In this document: positions 25,801 to 33,322 of the stretch, piece after piece
Position numbering within the stretch: position 1 is the stretch's first letter
How the letters are laid out: the number at the start of each line of letters is the position of its first letter
Source of the DNA: Monocercomonoides exilis
Taxonomy: Eukaryota; Preaxostyla; Oxymonadida; Polymastigidae
Reading direction: 5' to 3'
DNA length: 64,000 nucleotides
Assembly (NCBI GenBank): GCA_001643675.2
Contig: LSRY02000021.1
Span: forward strand, 310,001 to 374,000
Translations under genes and position numbers: made by a program
The notes under the pieces: generated by a model
Database searches by the model: none
Told to the model about the DNA's origin: nothing
The model's input: the letters and a program-made list of their open reading frames with translations, nothing else

Positions 25801-26631
25801 ATTAAAGCCAAAGAAACAACAAAAGAAAAAGATGAAATCGAAAACATGGAGGATGAATTCTCTAACAAAGTAGAAGAAAAAGAAGAAAAGCCAAAAACTG
25901 TGAAAAGAAAGAGAATACGCAAAGAAAAGAAGGGAAAGGGAGACAACTTTGTTGAAAGAAACATAATTGAGGAAGAAAAAACAGAAGATATTAAAGATGA
26001 AGAGAAATCTTGTGAAGGGAACGAGAAAATACCTGAAATCGAAGAAGATGCAACGAAAGTTGGAAAAAAGGAAGAAGAAGCTCAAATCGGATCAGCAGAA
26101 ATAATTGAAACAGAACGCAATATTTTTGATATTAATGATACGAAGAATGGTCAAACTGGTGAAAAAGATGAAAGTTCATCTATAAAAGAAAACATTGACG
26201 GAAAGGTAAAATATAAACTACGAAAAAAGCCAAAGAAAAAAGCAGATGAAAAGAATCTTAAGAACGAAATTGAGATTTTAAGGGAAGATGAACAAGCACA
26301 AGAAAATGATAAAAATGATGAAACCTATTCAAACGATTTTGAAGAAGAAATCTTCAAAGAAGAAGAAAGATTTGAAAAGAAAGAAATTGGTGAACAATCA
26401 AGTGAGCTTGAGAACGAAAATAAACTTGAGAATGAAGAAAAAGGGCAGGAGTCAAAAGACAATGATAATCAAAATGCGAGTCTTGAGCATGTGAATACAC
26501 AACTTAGTGAAATGGAAATAAATATCGAAGGGAAAGAAACGAAAATTGAAAATAAAAAGAAAAATAAAAAAAGGAGCAAAAAGAAGGGAAATCGAACTGC
26601 TTCAAAAATATCTGGGGATGAAACTGAGTGA
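13834..26631 (+). CDS. Giant Pmp-like beta-helix membrane protein, 4,265 residues
   Basis: One uninterrupted exon. Residues 1-15 form a hydrophobic signal peptide. The ectodomain to about residue 3560 is rich in Ser and Asn with many NxS/T sites. It carries repeated GG(A/G/F)xxY-type motifs (GGAIYFDG, GGGIYILL, GGFLYLQ, GGGIYVEC) followed by FxxNxAxxGxD, the Chlamydia-Pmp-like/right-handed beta-helix pattern also known from trichomonad surface proteins. Seven CGx5C motifs at residues 392, 733, 1123, 1507, 1897, 2309 and 2722 mark tandem modules of 340-415 residues. From about 2800 the pattern loosens. One membrane helix lies at about 3568-3594 (YVIVIISVVAG onward), then a basic stop-transfer stretch and a 670-residue Glu/Lys-rich tail. 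This reads as a type I surface protein, possibly for adhesion or substrate sensing; that role is inference. The gene is intronless beside intron-rich neighbours. Confidence 0.88.
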   Translation: MLIAIVLLFFKIKFCKVQPSTLYFIDSKYPSIIEGNEFTAINSTLSLTFISFISNQEKEILHINSNSALNIYCCNFYEAASNHHSSVIFSSGINKLNNISISFKYNINKTCSSLTKLSEGKGKIILSNSAFFSFVVAQTSFSSFLSSGCGILESVSQCSFSNISLREETVKTFIRNQSPVSTIDASLLVNSSFLFCQDVFYGCIIHGLSCVSPSTKLSVKLCTFKYCTHTQSSKKLKKYRLVNTDRQDVNDREASFSDCEWIKCSGEKGGAIYFDGYRSVLRNHDLTLNYCIFECCYSGTSGGAVYMKSVDEHSVTGCFYFGSQAANGIAIDTYLEKPDSYYSQKQHTWTNSYTTAEHSSFVVNGKGDYSSKINIMKKQWEISNTGNDERGCGLSSIRCKTIQFAFDQQRVNYPVPMVILNGTFSPTTIVVKRFPCVLNGSNRVFSIISNLESVGTVFSVSGTSFKVSTAKFRFEKATTSIVQLMDNGNCSIEQIITEQPSNVQELNSPCFQIESGILKISNSLFSSLKLASGNALVKAQQGSSVRFSLSNFTSISSSGGYSVLMNTFTSQESFNVSLDGCLLASVGDGGISNGGCLSFQCSSSTSFFVSNTSFSSNVASSVNGKGGALHFSYQQLIPEQCTLKFNEIRFTENVARFGRDFFITVRDLTESITATVIPFALLSESIPDRSNALYGSDMSAYFEPVDLYTFLTGFFSDTIHVSSESYNTDRIFCGSNEYRCSTLPYAVTRFSPSILPPSDSTPNRVLLLSGTVGAISTNLNLTNVECVSQSAAMKATIQFASTLSGDAQTVIASKGKFVVSQLYLSFFPSIRNDASASISTLFSFTEDEALFSSCIFRCETSEQTSVTFSLIAALDSSKLLISYCSVGQPQRLAFSVPAFLFTGNASTINMTYATIENVTSAGNGVGLFECNSSSKEPTIWFSNCRFSKLRGGDQTNCLFSSRTTSSGSVVLDSCTLFSCVADSATKGGAVMWHVSSGGKIQIASCDVRSCSTETELRGRGGGIYILLDDSESDFLVSSVTFSANKAFLGKDMYIEYSQLDQASNLSKYQSVFSPTFDFDNSVFGSSHESDAAAVDIIDEMRYRSQTVYITSLQESPGTDWFRCGTSADPCYSLDFGRKQHIRDSIDTHSLVVMRESLIGSETDLSDAAVTSSDAFSFALAFTEEMEKKSGRVISNQRSLVISSASFSLPSSFLRGQKTLFFTEAGSLRISFSTFSATIPNLFLSYVLISAASGSLELSECNFGLNEVTSITSPILSVSQSASISLSLVTFTKFEITGSSFLAAPQQIQSSLASSSSSNMAQPQTEHNLSNCTFNSITSSSTTNFVSLLSASLSNKLIISNMSLIAGVASGSGEGGGMKLTMPTSDPCPSLTIRESVLKDCMCNNVSGKGGFLYLQVGNSDPSFLLSSLTFQRNTAAFGENLYLLGTDLNATVNTNRLGFELSDFVDNRNAFVGSDSTFSSVDLLAFIISFTSDAVVVSSSGFDVKRCGSEIEPCKTFWSGMKRINELSPNSKSILVDSFASICDKYDISNFTVESKTKTGKCAISVLSAMNSPSETSQSIFNNRLTASFNEIDFLLPSCFSTGEEVFVLSNPTNGAVSFGECTFANETVDPILFTLISVESGKLSFEAVSIKMCSFAKPPFCFKENSDVLLEELNMQSIELESSTLIRLMDSNQFCSSSSFSASFSSSNEASSNLILRNTTLKNITSLSSFASPVIFSSTILFSTEISQSTFDRLKSSDSPNGGALKIGLDESTGKLEVNNLRLTNCECSTETGRGGGIYVECCESNPDSFAVSSLFVNSNKAFIGRDLYLFVNNLPNLVSPTTYSFTVLFSDKNNSLIGADRDRFQEEVDLFILIDGFSDDALFIGYTEGSDELSCGSIGRPCQTLDYTLGKLDEATNKLRQISINKIAFLGAPVLMEFVTVAGLFDNATGIRNEEDTVSLLVQREMSSNENYENNGNSIIASTSTLQFKDVTFYIPISFVYISPTSFITSLSSRGSLLLRSCAILNLDLYGNDDTSSFHLISAESGTATLLNFAVKELSFSSSPFFFSQTTQVTLSSVFCDDIGFLSCSLFDSKFSLFSSSSFLSASTAHSSNAAIGFITLESCNFSNIRGLYETSTPCLIGASLLVELRMTNCCCSNMSSLFSHEGGGIKALLNSSGALKIYGSDGTSSPQFSSCECDSIESGRGGFLYLGIEGKNHDFEFSGIQFQNNSAKEGNNIFISSSDLLVSMKTDRFSFPLDLWVNDSNSFVGCDDRNFSNAVVDLLSFLIPFSADSVLVSISGFDLMRCGTENLPCSSFAVGVSRFDTNSQEQKTLLIDTLTTIGASCDMTNCITSSFSDVKASVVFSSALTLSSSISIESYAVLINKNTANYSLLAFSFSKTQFDSGAECVFESSSGDLIFSHCSFASPVVIEFVLVRVLDGFLQFGASSLDSMKFGTPPFLLSPISNSSFVDSSVSSCDIQDGNIIKLLRPSDGCYSSLKSNSECNLKLLPDNSVSSASQIMFSGCTFVSVLYVTVSADLPSTTIPTVLCCDSPFDNINFLLNISDSSFINCSSLISDKGGVFYFTLSHSMSLEVTDSFFLSCQCNPLSGCGGCIYLCGIDTDPLPVFFRDDMFKLNNAKYGKDIFIECLNVSAQISEVNFEMAFDSTSLSDKYLMNGMDNTNHPDNPAIQLLDYVMFYRSSIVYVSSSSLSSLDDGKMCGDLNKPCYSLSSGSTHVHLIKGGTEGRIYVINSSIIEKQMELIGTRVISQNLESATEDNRSWIIVPSNVSTENNCIISCKKSVSFEYLGFSFESLGEIQGIDVFCCCTDGSLSVEFCIFTSIQPEDLILSHSFSSDFQSRISSAFVLPFPLFVSERSSIMLSGGSLSNMSFLHQMLLIGPSSLSELSYLSGNATISLSIQNISCSTISATSESLFQINSVNEVTIYNLSINSISCCTLEKYYSNEDYESNISNNDPMSLFVFANCNSIEMDQAEISDFNLPDFSVFAFTNIERITISKPSIESITSAKTLFEFIDISFAEIEKCTVANAIFECSMLVLSSAVIPEQSVNNVMSHSQLEEQLPSSPDNQDEASSFTIRALSVANVTTSQQPLFSFSHHSANVEIEKINISNVTLPCSSVVDIHSSNSPFLISGSFLSNVTSLSSDFPIISVSSMESTVKFINCSFSECKCFATIGGFIQVSQCSDVTMDLCSLDGKEAFLGIDIVIEFSEVIEDSPYAQDHIVETRKMGYLDEIVSHDQKNKKTFANIPKTASSAVNKSIHSNQDDLLNKSEQDFECTNKYRRKETSKRNYEEKRNEKEKVKDEVCSWNGSVLNIRGGNVLLKDSSITNSSQGGLSIFGGNVTIEDGKFADNSPSIEHYESVRRNIRCFLPEDGKNLMLNEEQADNPALCELNIISLKGGDGLQADSSLWILNEGHKLSGIASERLSPFFIPKISSITVEETESYVNVIFEGSLLLPCNLTYQIIFTSEEEQVIEKRMFSEEDYISEEKIQVTLDPSEIKAKDMETEVSISISFGDQIKQNIISSAIITNKTAPKAAELPAEKKMLPLYVIVIISVVAGILLMCLILVVITVVKKLFIRKKKKNEFIEIDADSDFEDEEEKNIITKEPACQTPHAKISAPETPSSLLSSASSTMPLLSCSAQAVENSCESYQEYSENSGEYENELHEKSASEEDRSKDECLDHIINTDSRPESLILSDEDSQLFRLDNISVNENNLTPCSTIALTSEFTLCSSPLASSSFVDTSLYELNPMHSTDKAAEKRRRRPGKINKRAKRVKIEEEEAEEVISINELEQTSEEVKSEATVDEIEENKTEVADNSTITLYDSTEDSTDDSTVHATENEVEANDSSRASENMTLDGMEKIVEAEELPLNESNVNENEKPKKKKGKKKKQKNVLNEVIGEELQNGDNIGEQEAGDNEDSLNEKPKIDGSDDMIENNEDKNVEEITTENCVLENEEKEKEQKVVEDYEIKAKETTKEKDEIENMEDEFSNKVEEKEEKPKTVKRKRIRKEKKGKGDNFVERNIIEEEKTEDIKDEEKSCEGNEKIPEIEEDATKVGKKEEEAQIGSAEIIETERNIFDINDTKNGQTGEKDESSSIKENIDGKVKYKLRKKPKKKADEKNLKNEIEILREDEQAQENDKNDETYSNDFEEEIFKEEERFEKKEIGEQSSELENENKLENEEKGQESKDNDNQNASLEHVNTQLSEMEINIEGKETKIENKKKNKKRSKKKGNRTASKISGDETE
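15007..22020 (+). repeat. Seven tandem beta-helix modules marked by CGx5C
   Basis: The invariant C-G-x5-C signature occurs at 15007-15030, 16030-16053, 17200-17223, 18352-18375, 19522-19545, 20758-20781 and 21997-22020. In most modules it is preceded by a segment with the core VDLLxFI..FSxDAVxVS and followed by a Ser-rich helix stack ending in GKGGxLYL and FxxNxAxxGxD. Modules are diverged at the DNA level, so the duplication is old. Confidence 0.85.
25171..26594 (+). repeat. Five evenly spaced basic clusters in the cytoplasmic tail
   Basis: Lys/Arg clusters begin at 25171 (KRRRRPGKINKRAKR), 25531 (KPKKKKGKKKKQK), 25888 (KPKTVKRKRIRKEKK), 26202 (KVKYKLRKKPKKK) and 26548 (KKKNKKRSKKKGNR). Spacings are about 120, 119, 105 and 115 residues, with Glu-rich linkers between. 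This looks like a degenerate repeat of about 115 residues. Confidence 0.65.
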
Positions 26632-27679
26632 GAGTCTGCAATGGTCATTCTTGTTTTTTGAATACACCTAAAAATACTTGAAATTGTTGGATGTTACCAA
26701 TGCGAATGGAAATTTGCTTTTTGTGAAGAAAACTAAAGAGAAAGCAGAGAGTGAGTTTTTTTTTACAGCCAGCTTTGAAGCCTTGATTAAACGCCTTTTA
26801 TCATTTGAAAAGACTTTAATCGCTTTTAAGGCAGATGCATATGTTAACAAACGTAATGTTCATTACATGCAATTCATGATTTTGTGAATGTCTCCTTCTC
26901 GTTTCTGTAGATTTATTGTTTTATAATTATGTATTTATATTTTTTTATAAGTTCTCACTTTTCAGTTAATTTATAATTTAATTAGCATTGTGATTTGTTA
27001 GTTTTATTTCATTATTGTCAATCTGTAATGTGCTGCACAGCAAAATAACCTTACAATATTCTTTTATTGTTTGTTGATGCTATTTTATTTGATAGCATTT
27101 ATTTTAATCTTAATTGTTATTTCTGCCATCATTTTCGTTTATTTTTCATATCTTTAATTTGTATGTATTATAATTATTATCAATGAGTTCTGATACATCT
27201 TTATCCGGTTATTCTAACCGTTTTAATTTTGTTATATGTAACTGTACATTTTGATTTACAAATAATAATTTTTTAAATACTTCTTCATTTGAATTATGCA
27301 TTTATTTAAATTTTACGAATCTGTTATATTATGAAATTTATTAAATTATGCATTGCATTATGATTGGGAACTTTTTTCTATTCTTATTAGAAAAAAAGTG
27401 GAGTTAATATTTTTAATATCATAATCAATCATGCTTCAATATTGTTTAGATAATAATGTTTACGTTTGTGAAGCTTGCATTTTTAATTTTTAATCAAACT
27501 TATAAATGTCATTGTGGCAAATATAAATTCAAGTAAGATTATAATAATATAACTTTCATTTTTTTTTTTTTTTGGAAATTTTCTAACATTTATGGTGACT
27601 TTGATCATTATAAATTTGTTTTAATTTTATCGACTTTTTTGGCAGTTCGAATTTAAAATAAAATCTGCTACCTTGAATA
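26632..27679. other. AT-rich spacer
   Basis: About 1 kb between two plus-strand genes. Open frames around 26668-26887 exist on both strands but show no coding character. I see no RNA gene or repeat. Confidence 0.6.
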
Positions 27680-30600
27680 ATGACATTAATAGTACAAGAT
27701 AGCAAACCGCCAGATAATAATAAGCTTGCAATCTTGACCACCGTTATTCTTGTAATTCAAATTGCATCAATTATTAATGGCTATTTTGTAAGTGGATGGA
27801 TAACATTTGCCATATTTTTTGCTACATTTGCGCTTTGTTTTCCAGGATATGAACCCTTGAAGCGCTATGAACACAATACAATAAAATAGTTTGAAGTTTA
27901 TTATTTTACCCAGTTATAGAAAATATTTTTATTTAATTAATAAGTGCTCCATTACTGTGCATTATCATTGAAGTTGTGGCAACAGTATTCGTATTTGTTG
28001 CATGCTTACTTAGCGGAAAAGCGATATTTTTTTACATTTTCTTATCTTTTGGGTCGCTAATTTCTTTAATAACATTTCCAATTATGTACTTTCATCACTA
28101 TCAATTACATAAGCAAAATAAAAAGGAGCATCGAGGTTCAGAAAATGAAGTCTGTCCAGATCTTATTTTTTTGGTATGTGCATAGTTGAATGCAAAATTC
28201 TGAATTTGAATGAATTTGCTTTTCATTTCATAGGTGAATGGTAAAAACATAGAAGAAGCAACAAGTAATGATCATATACAGACAAACAACGAAAGCGAAC
28301 CATCTTCAGAAAGAAATACAGCACGTTCTTTAAGTCAACAATCTGAACATGAAGAAGTGAAAGTTATTTCACCTCCGAAAAAATCAACTTCCGAAAGCAA
28401 ATTACCAAAAGCTGAATCACGAGTATCGCTTCACGGAGCAATGGGCACATCTCAGCTACAGGCAGTGCACTCGTCTCAATCAATGGCTTCAGTAGCAACT
28501 CCAGTTCCCATTCTTCCAATGTGCGAAATGTCACGCTTCTGCCTGGAGTTCCGAAGCAACTCCATGGTCATTACTGAACATGTGAAGAACGAGCTTACAC
28601 TTCCAGACAATGTGAAGGAGCTTCTCAGAGACTTTGTGGGGAACGGGGCAGAAGGAGAGGGGTTCACAGATGATACTGAAGTGATGCCCATCAAGACGAT
28701 TCAAGGTCGATCTTCCGGCGAAGCAGATGATGGAGCAACACTCCAGGGGCAGTCGCAGCAGAAGGGGAACGGACAGCGGATGGGCAGCGGATACGAAGAA
28801 GGAGTGGCAATGGATGTTGTGGAGAAGCATGTGGAAGGCATTGGAGAAGACCAGCTGGACGAGTCTGATGATGAGTGTGAGGATGATAATGAAACCTCAG
28901 CTGCTGCTAACAGCTCCTGCAACAACTGCACCAATGCCTCAAGAGATGCCAGCGAAAGCAGCATGTCAAACGGGAAGGCATCGCGTTCGCGCAACAAAAT
29001 GCGGAAGCAGTCGAGTCTGCAGATCTCTCCTCCCTCAAATACGTTGCTTGCCAGTCAGTCTCCTCCCAGCCAAAGCATCCAGCTTCTTCGCAATAACAAC
29101 AACAACAACAATAATAATAATAATAACATTATCATCAACACAGTTGCACAGCGGCGTGGGGCCTCTTCAACGTGCTCCTTCTCTTCCTATGAGCATCTCT
29201 CGCAGCTTATCCGCTCAACATCCACCGCTCCAAAACCCACTCCTCTTGCTCCTTCACCGTCGAGTGCCCATCTGCCGCCAAAGAAGTCTGCAGAACAGGA
29301 ACAGGAGCGGCCCATTTCGTCTGCCTCGTCTGCGTATGAATCAGACTCTGCCTCAGCGTCTGTGGCACCAATGGCATTTGGCTTGCTCCAGTCTTCGCCT
29401 TCACTCGGGTTCTCAGACGCCTCTGCCGCTGCCTCGCTTTCCTCTGCTCAGATTGCATGCTCTCCGCCTTCGTCCTTCGTGTACATGTCGTCCCATCCTG
29501 CTTCATCGTCTTCACTCTCATCTACTTCCTCTGCTTCTTCTGCTTCTTCTGTCTCAACTGACACATCATCTCAAGTCAATGCGAATGTTGCATCTTCTTC
29601 TTCTTCTTTGGGAGGCAGCCTTGCCAACCCTTCCTCACACCACCCACAAAGCAGTGAAGATGAGAAGCGGGAGAATCTGCACAGAACCATTTCAACTCTT
29701 GTTCTGTCGCCGTCTTCTCCGCTTTTCACTCTTCTTCCGCGTCGCGACAGCGCCTTCACACTTCGGACGCCTTCGATGCTGTCGGTTCTCTCTTCAATGA
29801 GCTTATCTCCTTCTGCTTCTTCTCCTTCTTCTGGTTCATCATCATCATCATCATCTTCTTCTTCTTCACAAATGTCTCCATCACCTTCCTCTTCTCCTTT
29901 GTCATCGTCTTCTTCTTCTTCATCCTCTTCTTCCTCCTCATCTGCTTCTTCCACTTCTTCTTTATCAAAGCCTTCTTCCTCTCGAACTGTCACTTTCGCC
30001 AAAGAGCCTTCTTTCAGCAATGAAGTTATTCAGACAAACCTGGATGATTCTTCAGCACAGCCAGAAACATTCAAAATGCCGTCACGAAGGCCACAGCGAA
30101 TACACTCGAATTCTTCCTCATCTAACTCACTGGTTCCTTTAGCCACATCTTCTTCTGCTTCTTCTTCATCTTCGTCTTCGAATGTTGCTTCTTCTCCTCT
30201 CTCATACACATCCGAATTGTCAATGAGCAATCAGTCTCGTTGGTCTTCAAACAATCTTTCACGCCCTTCAGTCACTTCATCCTCACCTCTTGCCAATTCT
30301 TCTTCCTCCGCTTCCACCTCTTCTTCTTCTCGGGAATCTCTTCCTCTCTCCATCACTGACCAATACTCCGACCACCTCCTCACTTCCGACTCGCCCTGCT
30401 CCAACACTTCCTCTCCCTCGCCAGCTGTGTCTGTCTCCTCCACAACCGCCCTGCTGCACGACACCTCAGCCTCTCACATCGTTCCCTTTGCATTCCCTCC
30501 AACCGTCTCGTCTGAATACGCCTCGCGGGAAGGCAATGAAGCAGACACAGACACAGACACAGCCACTGATGCCATGCGCCTTCCGCTCTCTGCAATGTCG

Positions 30601-30822
30601 TCGCCTGTGCAGGAGCGTGTCTCTTCTGTCCGCGCTGCCTCGTCTGCAGTGCCGATGAGAGGGTCTTCAGCGTCCATCGTCATTCCCCCGTCCACTTCGC
30701 CCATCCCACCGCCAACCATCATCACCTCCTCTGAACATTCACTTGTGCAGCAGAAGCTGGCTTACTCAACTGCACAGAGTCAGCGCGTGCTGCAGTCGGT
30801 AATATTGCAGAGTCCAATGTAG
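27680..30822 (+). CDS. Four-helix membrane protein with long serine-rich tail
   Basis: Three exons: 27680-27888, 27945-28173 and 28234-30822, 1,008 residues in all. Introns are 56 and 60 nt with GTTTGA and GTATGT donors. Residues 1-130 contain four hydrophobic segments: near 19-38, 41-57, 71-92 and 97-120. The next stretch (about 240-305) contains a better-ordered block with MCEMSRFCLEFRS and LPDNVKELLRDFVG. The rest is Ser/Pro/Ala low complexity with an Asn run (29096-29126) and long Ser runs (29830-29970), and ends in VLQSPM. I do not recognise the family. The four-helix head recalls small tetraspan proteins such as MARVEL types, but no diagnostic motif is visible. It is probably anchored in a membrane with a large disordered cytoplasmic tail. 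Confidence 0.8.
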
Positions 30823-31583
30823 CAATTGACAGTTGCAGTGAAATGATGTATTTATTTATGCCTTTTTTTTTGAAGTTTGACACATCTGATACAAAAAATG
30901 AAAATAGCACTTAGAATTTGTTTTGAGAAACAAATTGTCAAAAGAATTATTAATTTAATTTTTTGTTTTTTAATTTTTTGTTTCTTTTGAGTGCTGTTCT
31001 TTGATTTATTGAAAATTCTGTTTATATATTTATATCTTTTCATTTGAGCTATCTGTCATGTTTCGTTTAGTTTATATTTATCAATATTTATGTTTTGCTA
31101 TCTGCGCAATATATTTTTGGGAGTACTTTTTTTGCAATGACTTATTTTTTAAAATATTATTCAGAAATTTTTATGAATTTGTGATTTTCCTCGAATTAGT
31201 TTTTAAAATAAAGAAAATTTCCACAAAATTTCGAAATGGAATAGCACTCGTTATTCATTGATGATTAAAAAATTGATTCAACTCTTTAAGACAGTCTTTT
31301 TTTTTTCAAAATAAGAGATGGTGCAAAAATTTGTCGTTGCGACACACTTTGAAAGGAAAAGGAAATTCAATGAAACTATTGAATTGTTTCAACTCAGCAA
31401 TTATTCACTAATTTCTCTCAGTGAATGAAAAGCTTAGGACTTATTCTTATTCAAACATTCATTGTAACTGATGCATTCATCTTCAAAGCTAACATAACAC
31501 CAATCCAAAAATTAAAAAAACATTGAAGATTTGAAATATTAAAGAATATCATTCAATCATTGTTTGAATCCAAATTCTCATTT

Positions 31584-31618
<35 letters not shown>

Positions 31619-31794
31619 CGGAGCAAATATAAAAAGTTGCAAGAACAACAAAGAAAAGCTGAAAAGAAAAAATGATTTATTGCATGGAATCAAGGGCCAA
31701 ACGCTATTTGAAAGCATATTGTTGATTGAGATGAAGGAAAGGGACGAATTAATGAGAATAGAAGTAAAATTGAGCATAAGTCAGCAATAAACGA
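30823..31794. other. AT-rich spacer with poly-T tract
   Basis: About 1 kb with no supported gene. It contains a run of 33 T at 31586-31618. The short open frame across that run is low complexity and I do not call it. Confidence 0.6.
31586..31618 (+). repeat. Poly-T33 tract
   Basis: An unbroken homopolymer of 33 T, about 180 bases upstream of the kinase-like remnant. Confidence 0.95.
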
Positions 31795-32841
31795 TTGAAA
31801 ATGAAATACTGTATCCTTTTCATAGAAAGGACAAAATTTTTGAATATTATAAAAGAATTTCGATCAACAGAATACATCCTTGGGCATGATTCATTCATGA
31901 TTCAGAATTTCTCACTGGAAAGAATTAAAGAACGAGAGAAAGAGGATGAACAAGAATTAGAAAAAAATTTTTCATCATTTTATAAATTTGTTCACATCAA
32001 TAATAATCACAATATCAAAATTTTTACTGATGAAGAATCTATCCAGTTCTGATTAATTAAAGACAATTCATGCAAATGCGAGATTTGTTCATCCTCACAT
32101 GAGATATTGTTTATGGATTTGAGAGATTCACTGTTCATGCTGCTTCATGGAAGGAATGAGAAAAAAGAGATGGCGATTGGCACCTTTCAGGAGAGAGAAT
32201 ATACAGCTGTCCAAATCCTGTTCTGGGTGGCTAATCTCGCACTCCACTCATTTGATGAGATGGAAAATCCTCTTCAATCATTATCCAGTTTGAGTCCTCA
32301 CATTGTATTGTTCTCTGAGCACATGGTCATCTGCATTGTAATGCATTCTGACTTATTGTCCGATGATGACTCAGATTCATCCTCTATCTCTTCGTCAACT
32401 GTTGTGACTTCTGCCAGTGATAATGACGACGATGAAGATTCTCTTCCCTCGTCTGCCTTTGAGGATGAAGATAACTTCAAAAAAGAGTGTTTGAGATGGA
32501 AGGCACCTGAGCTGCTGATCAACAAGAAGTTGGGAGCAACCAAGGAGTCAGTGGTATTTTCGACCGGAATGATGCTGTGGGAGTTCCTGACTCTTCAAAT
32601 CCCGTTTGGGGAGTATGAGGCAGAAATTGCTGCACAGAAGGTCGTGAATGAATAAAGGATGGAGATGGTGATGGCTGAAAAGCCTTCATTGGCATATGCT
32701 TCAAAAAATTGCATGCTCCAAACGGATTCAGAATTTCCGTCATTGTTTTTAATGAATCGGGTGTTCATTAGACTTGTTCTATATTATGAAGCCTTAATGG
32801 TTCTTCTTGAAGCAATTGACAGAGAAGAAGAATCAAGTTGA
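31795..32841 (+). pseudogene. Degenerate protein-kinase-like domain with in-frame stops
   Basis: One reading frame carries kinase-like text broken by TGA at 32053-32055 and TAA at 32653-32655. After the first stop come LFMDLRDSLFMLLHGRN and SLSPHIVLFSEHM, then an Asp/Ser-rich insert. These are followed by LRWKAPELL (APE motif, subdomain VIII) and FSTGMMLWEFLTLQIPFGE (subdomain IX-X). EKPSL follows directly after the second stop, where kinases have GxRPxL. The usual Asp of subdomain IX is replaced (SVVFS), and I find no VAIK, HRD or DFG motif. The text resembles a divergent kinase-like domain that I recall following beta-helix ectodomains in oxymonad proteins (from memory, unchecked). Most likely a decayed gene tail; a short expressed fragment 32107-32655 is possible. 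Confidence 0.6.
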
Positions 32842-33322
32842 TATGGGAAGAATTACAAAATGAATAATAATGCGAATAACTTTAAAGAGTGGGAAAATGT
32901 TATTTCTATTAGTGTGAGAACAACTTGCGTGAAAATTTCAGAAACACAAATTAATGAAACATTTTAAATGTCGCATTAAAAATACGAAAAAATCAGCTTT
33001 ATCAAAGTAATACTTTCATTTTCAAATGCTAAATGGTATGAGCAAAAGATATAAAATTAATGTCATTCGAATTTTTAGGATAATACTGCAAATAGCATTG
33101 CTGAGCCACCCACTTCAAAGTTGGTAAAATTCAAAAAAACAAAATTTGTTAAAAACTAAGAAATATCTGCTCACTGTTCAAAAATAACAAAAAATCTCCT
33201 TTTAAAAAAGGCTTTCTTAACATCTGTGAATTTGTCAAAATCTGGTGTGAATGTATATTGTTGATCAAATGTCATTTAAATTGACTATGGCTTAAGATCG
33301 CAATTATTCCCTTCCGGTTTTC
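32842..33322. other. AT-rich spacer
   Basis: About 480 bp between the kinase-like remnant and IST1. It contains the IST1 upstream region; I see no motif in it. Confidence 0.55.

Noticed and set aside
13834-26631. Bacterial Pmp autotransporter
   Set aside because: The ectodomain repeats are Pmp-like, but there is no C-terminal beta-barrel. It has a single membrane helix and a charged tail, and the neighbours are intron-bearing eukaryotic genes.
26668-26887. Short open frames on both strands after the giant surface gene
   Set aside because: Neither has family similarity, a clear start context or splice partners; they mirror each other across an AT-rich spacer.
31560-31790. Open frame with a poly-Phe run just before the kinase-like remnant
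   Set aside because: Most of its start is the poly-T tract; the rest is Lys/Glu-rich and shows no motif. It could be decayed coding sequence, but I cannot support that.
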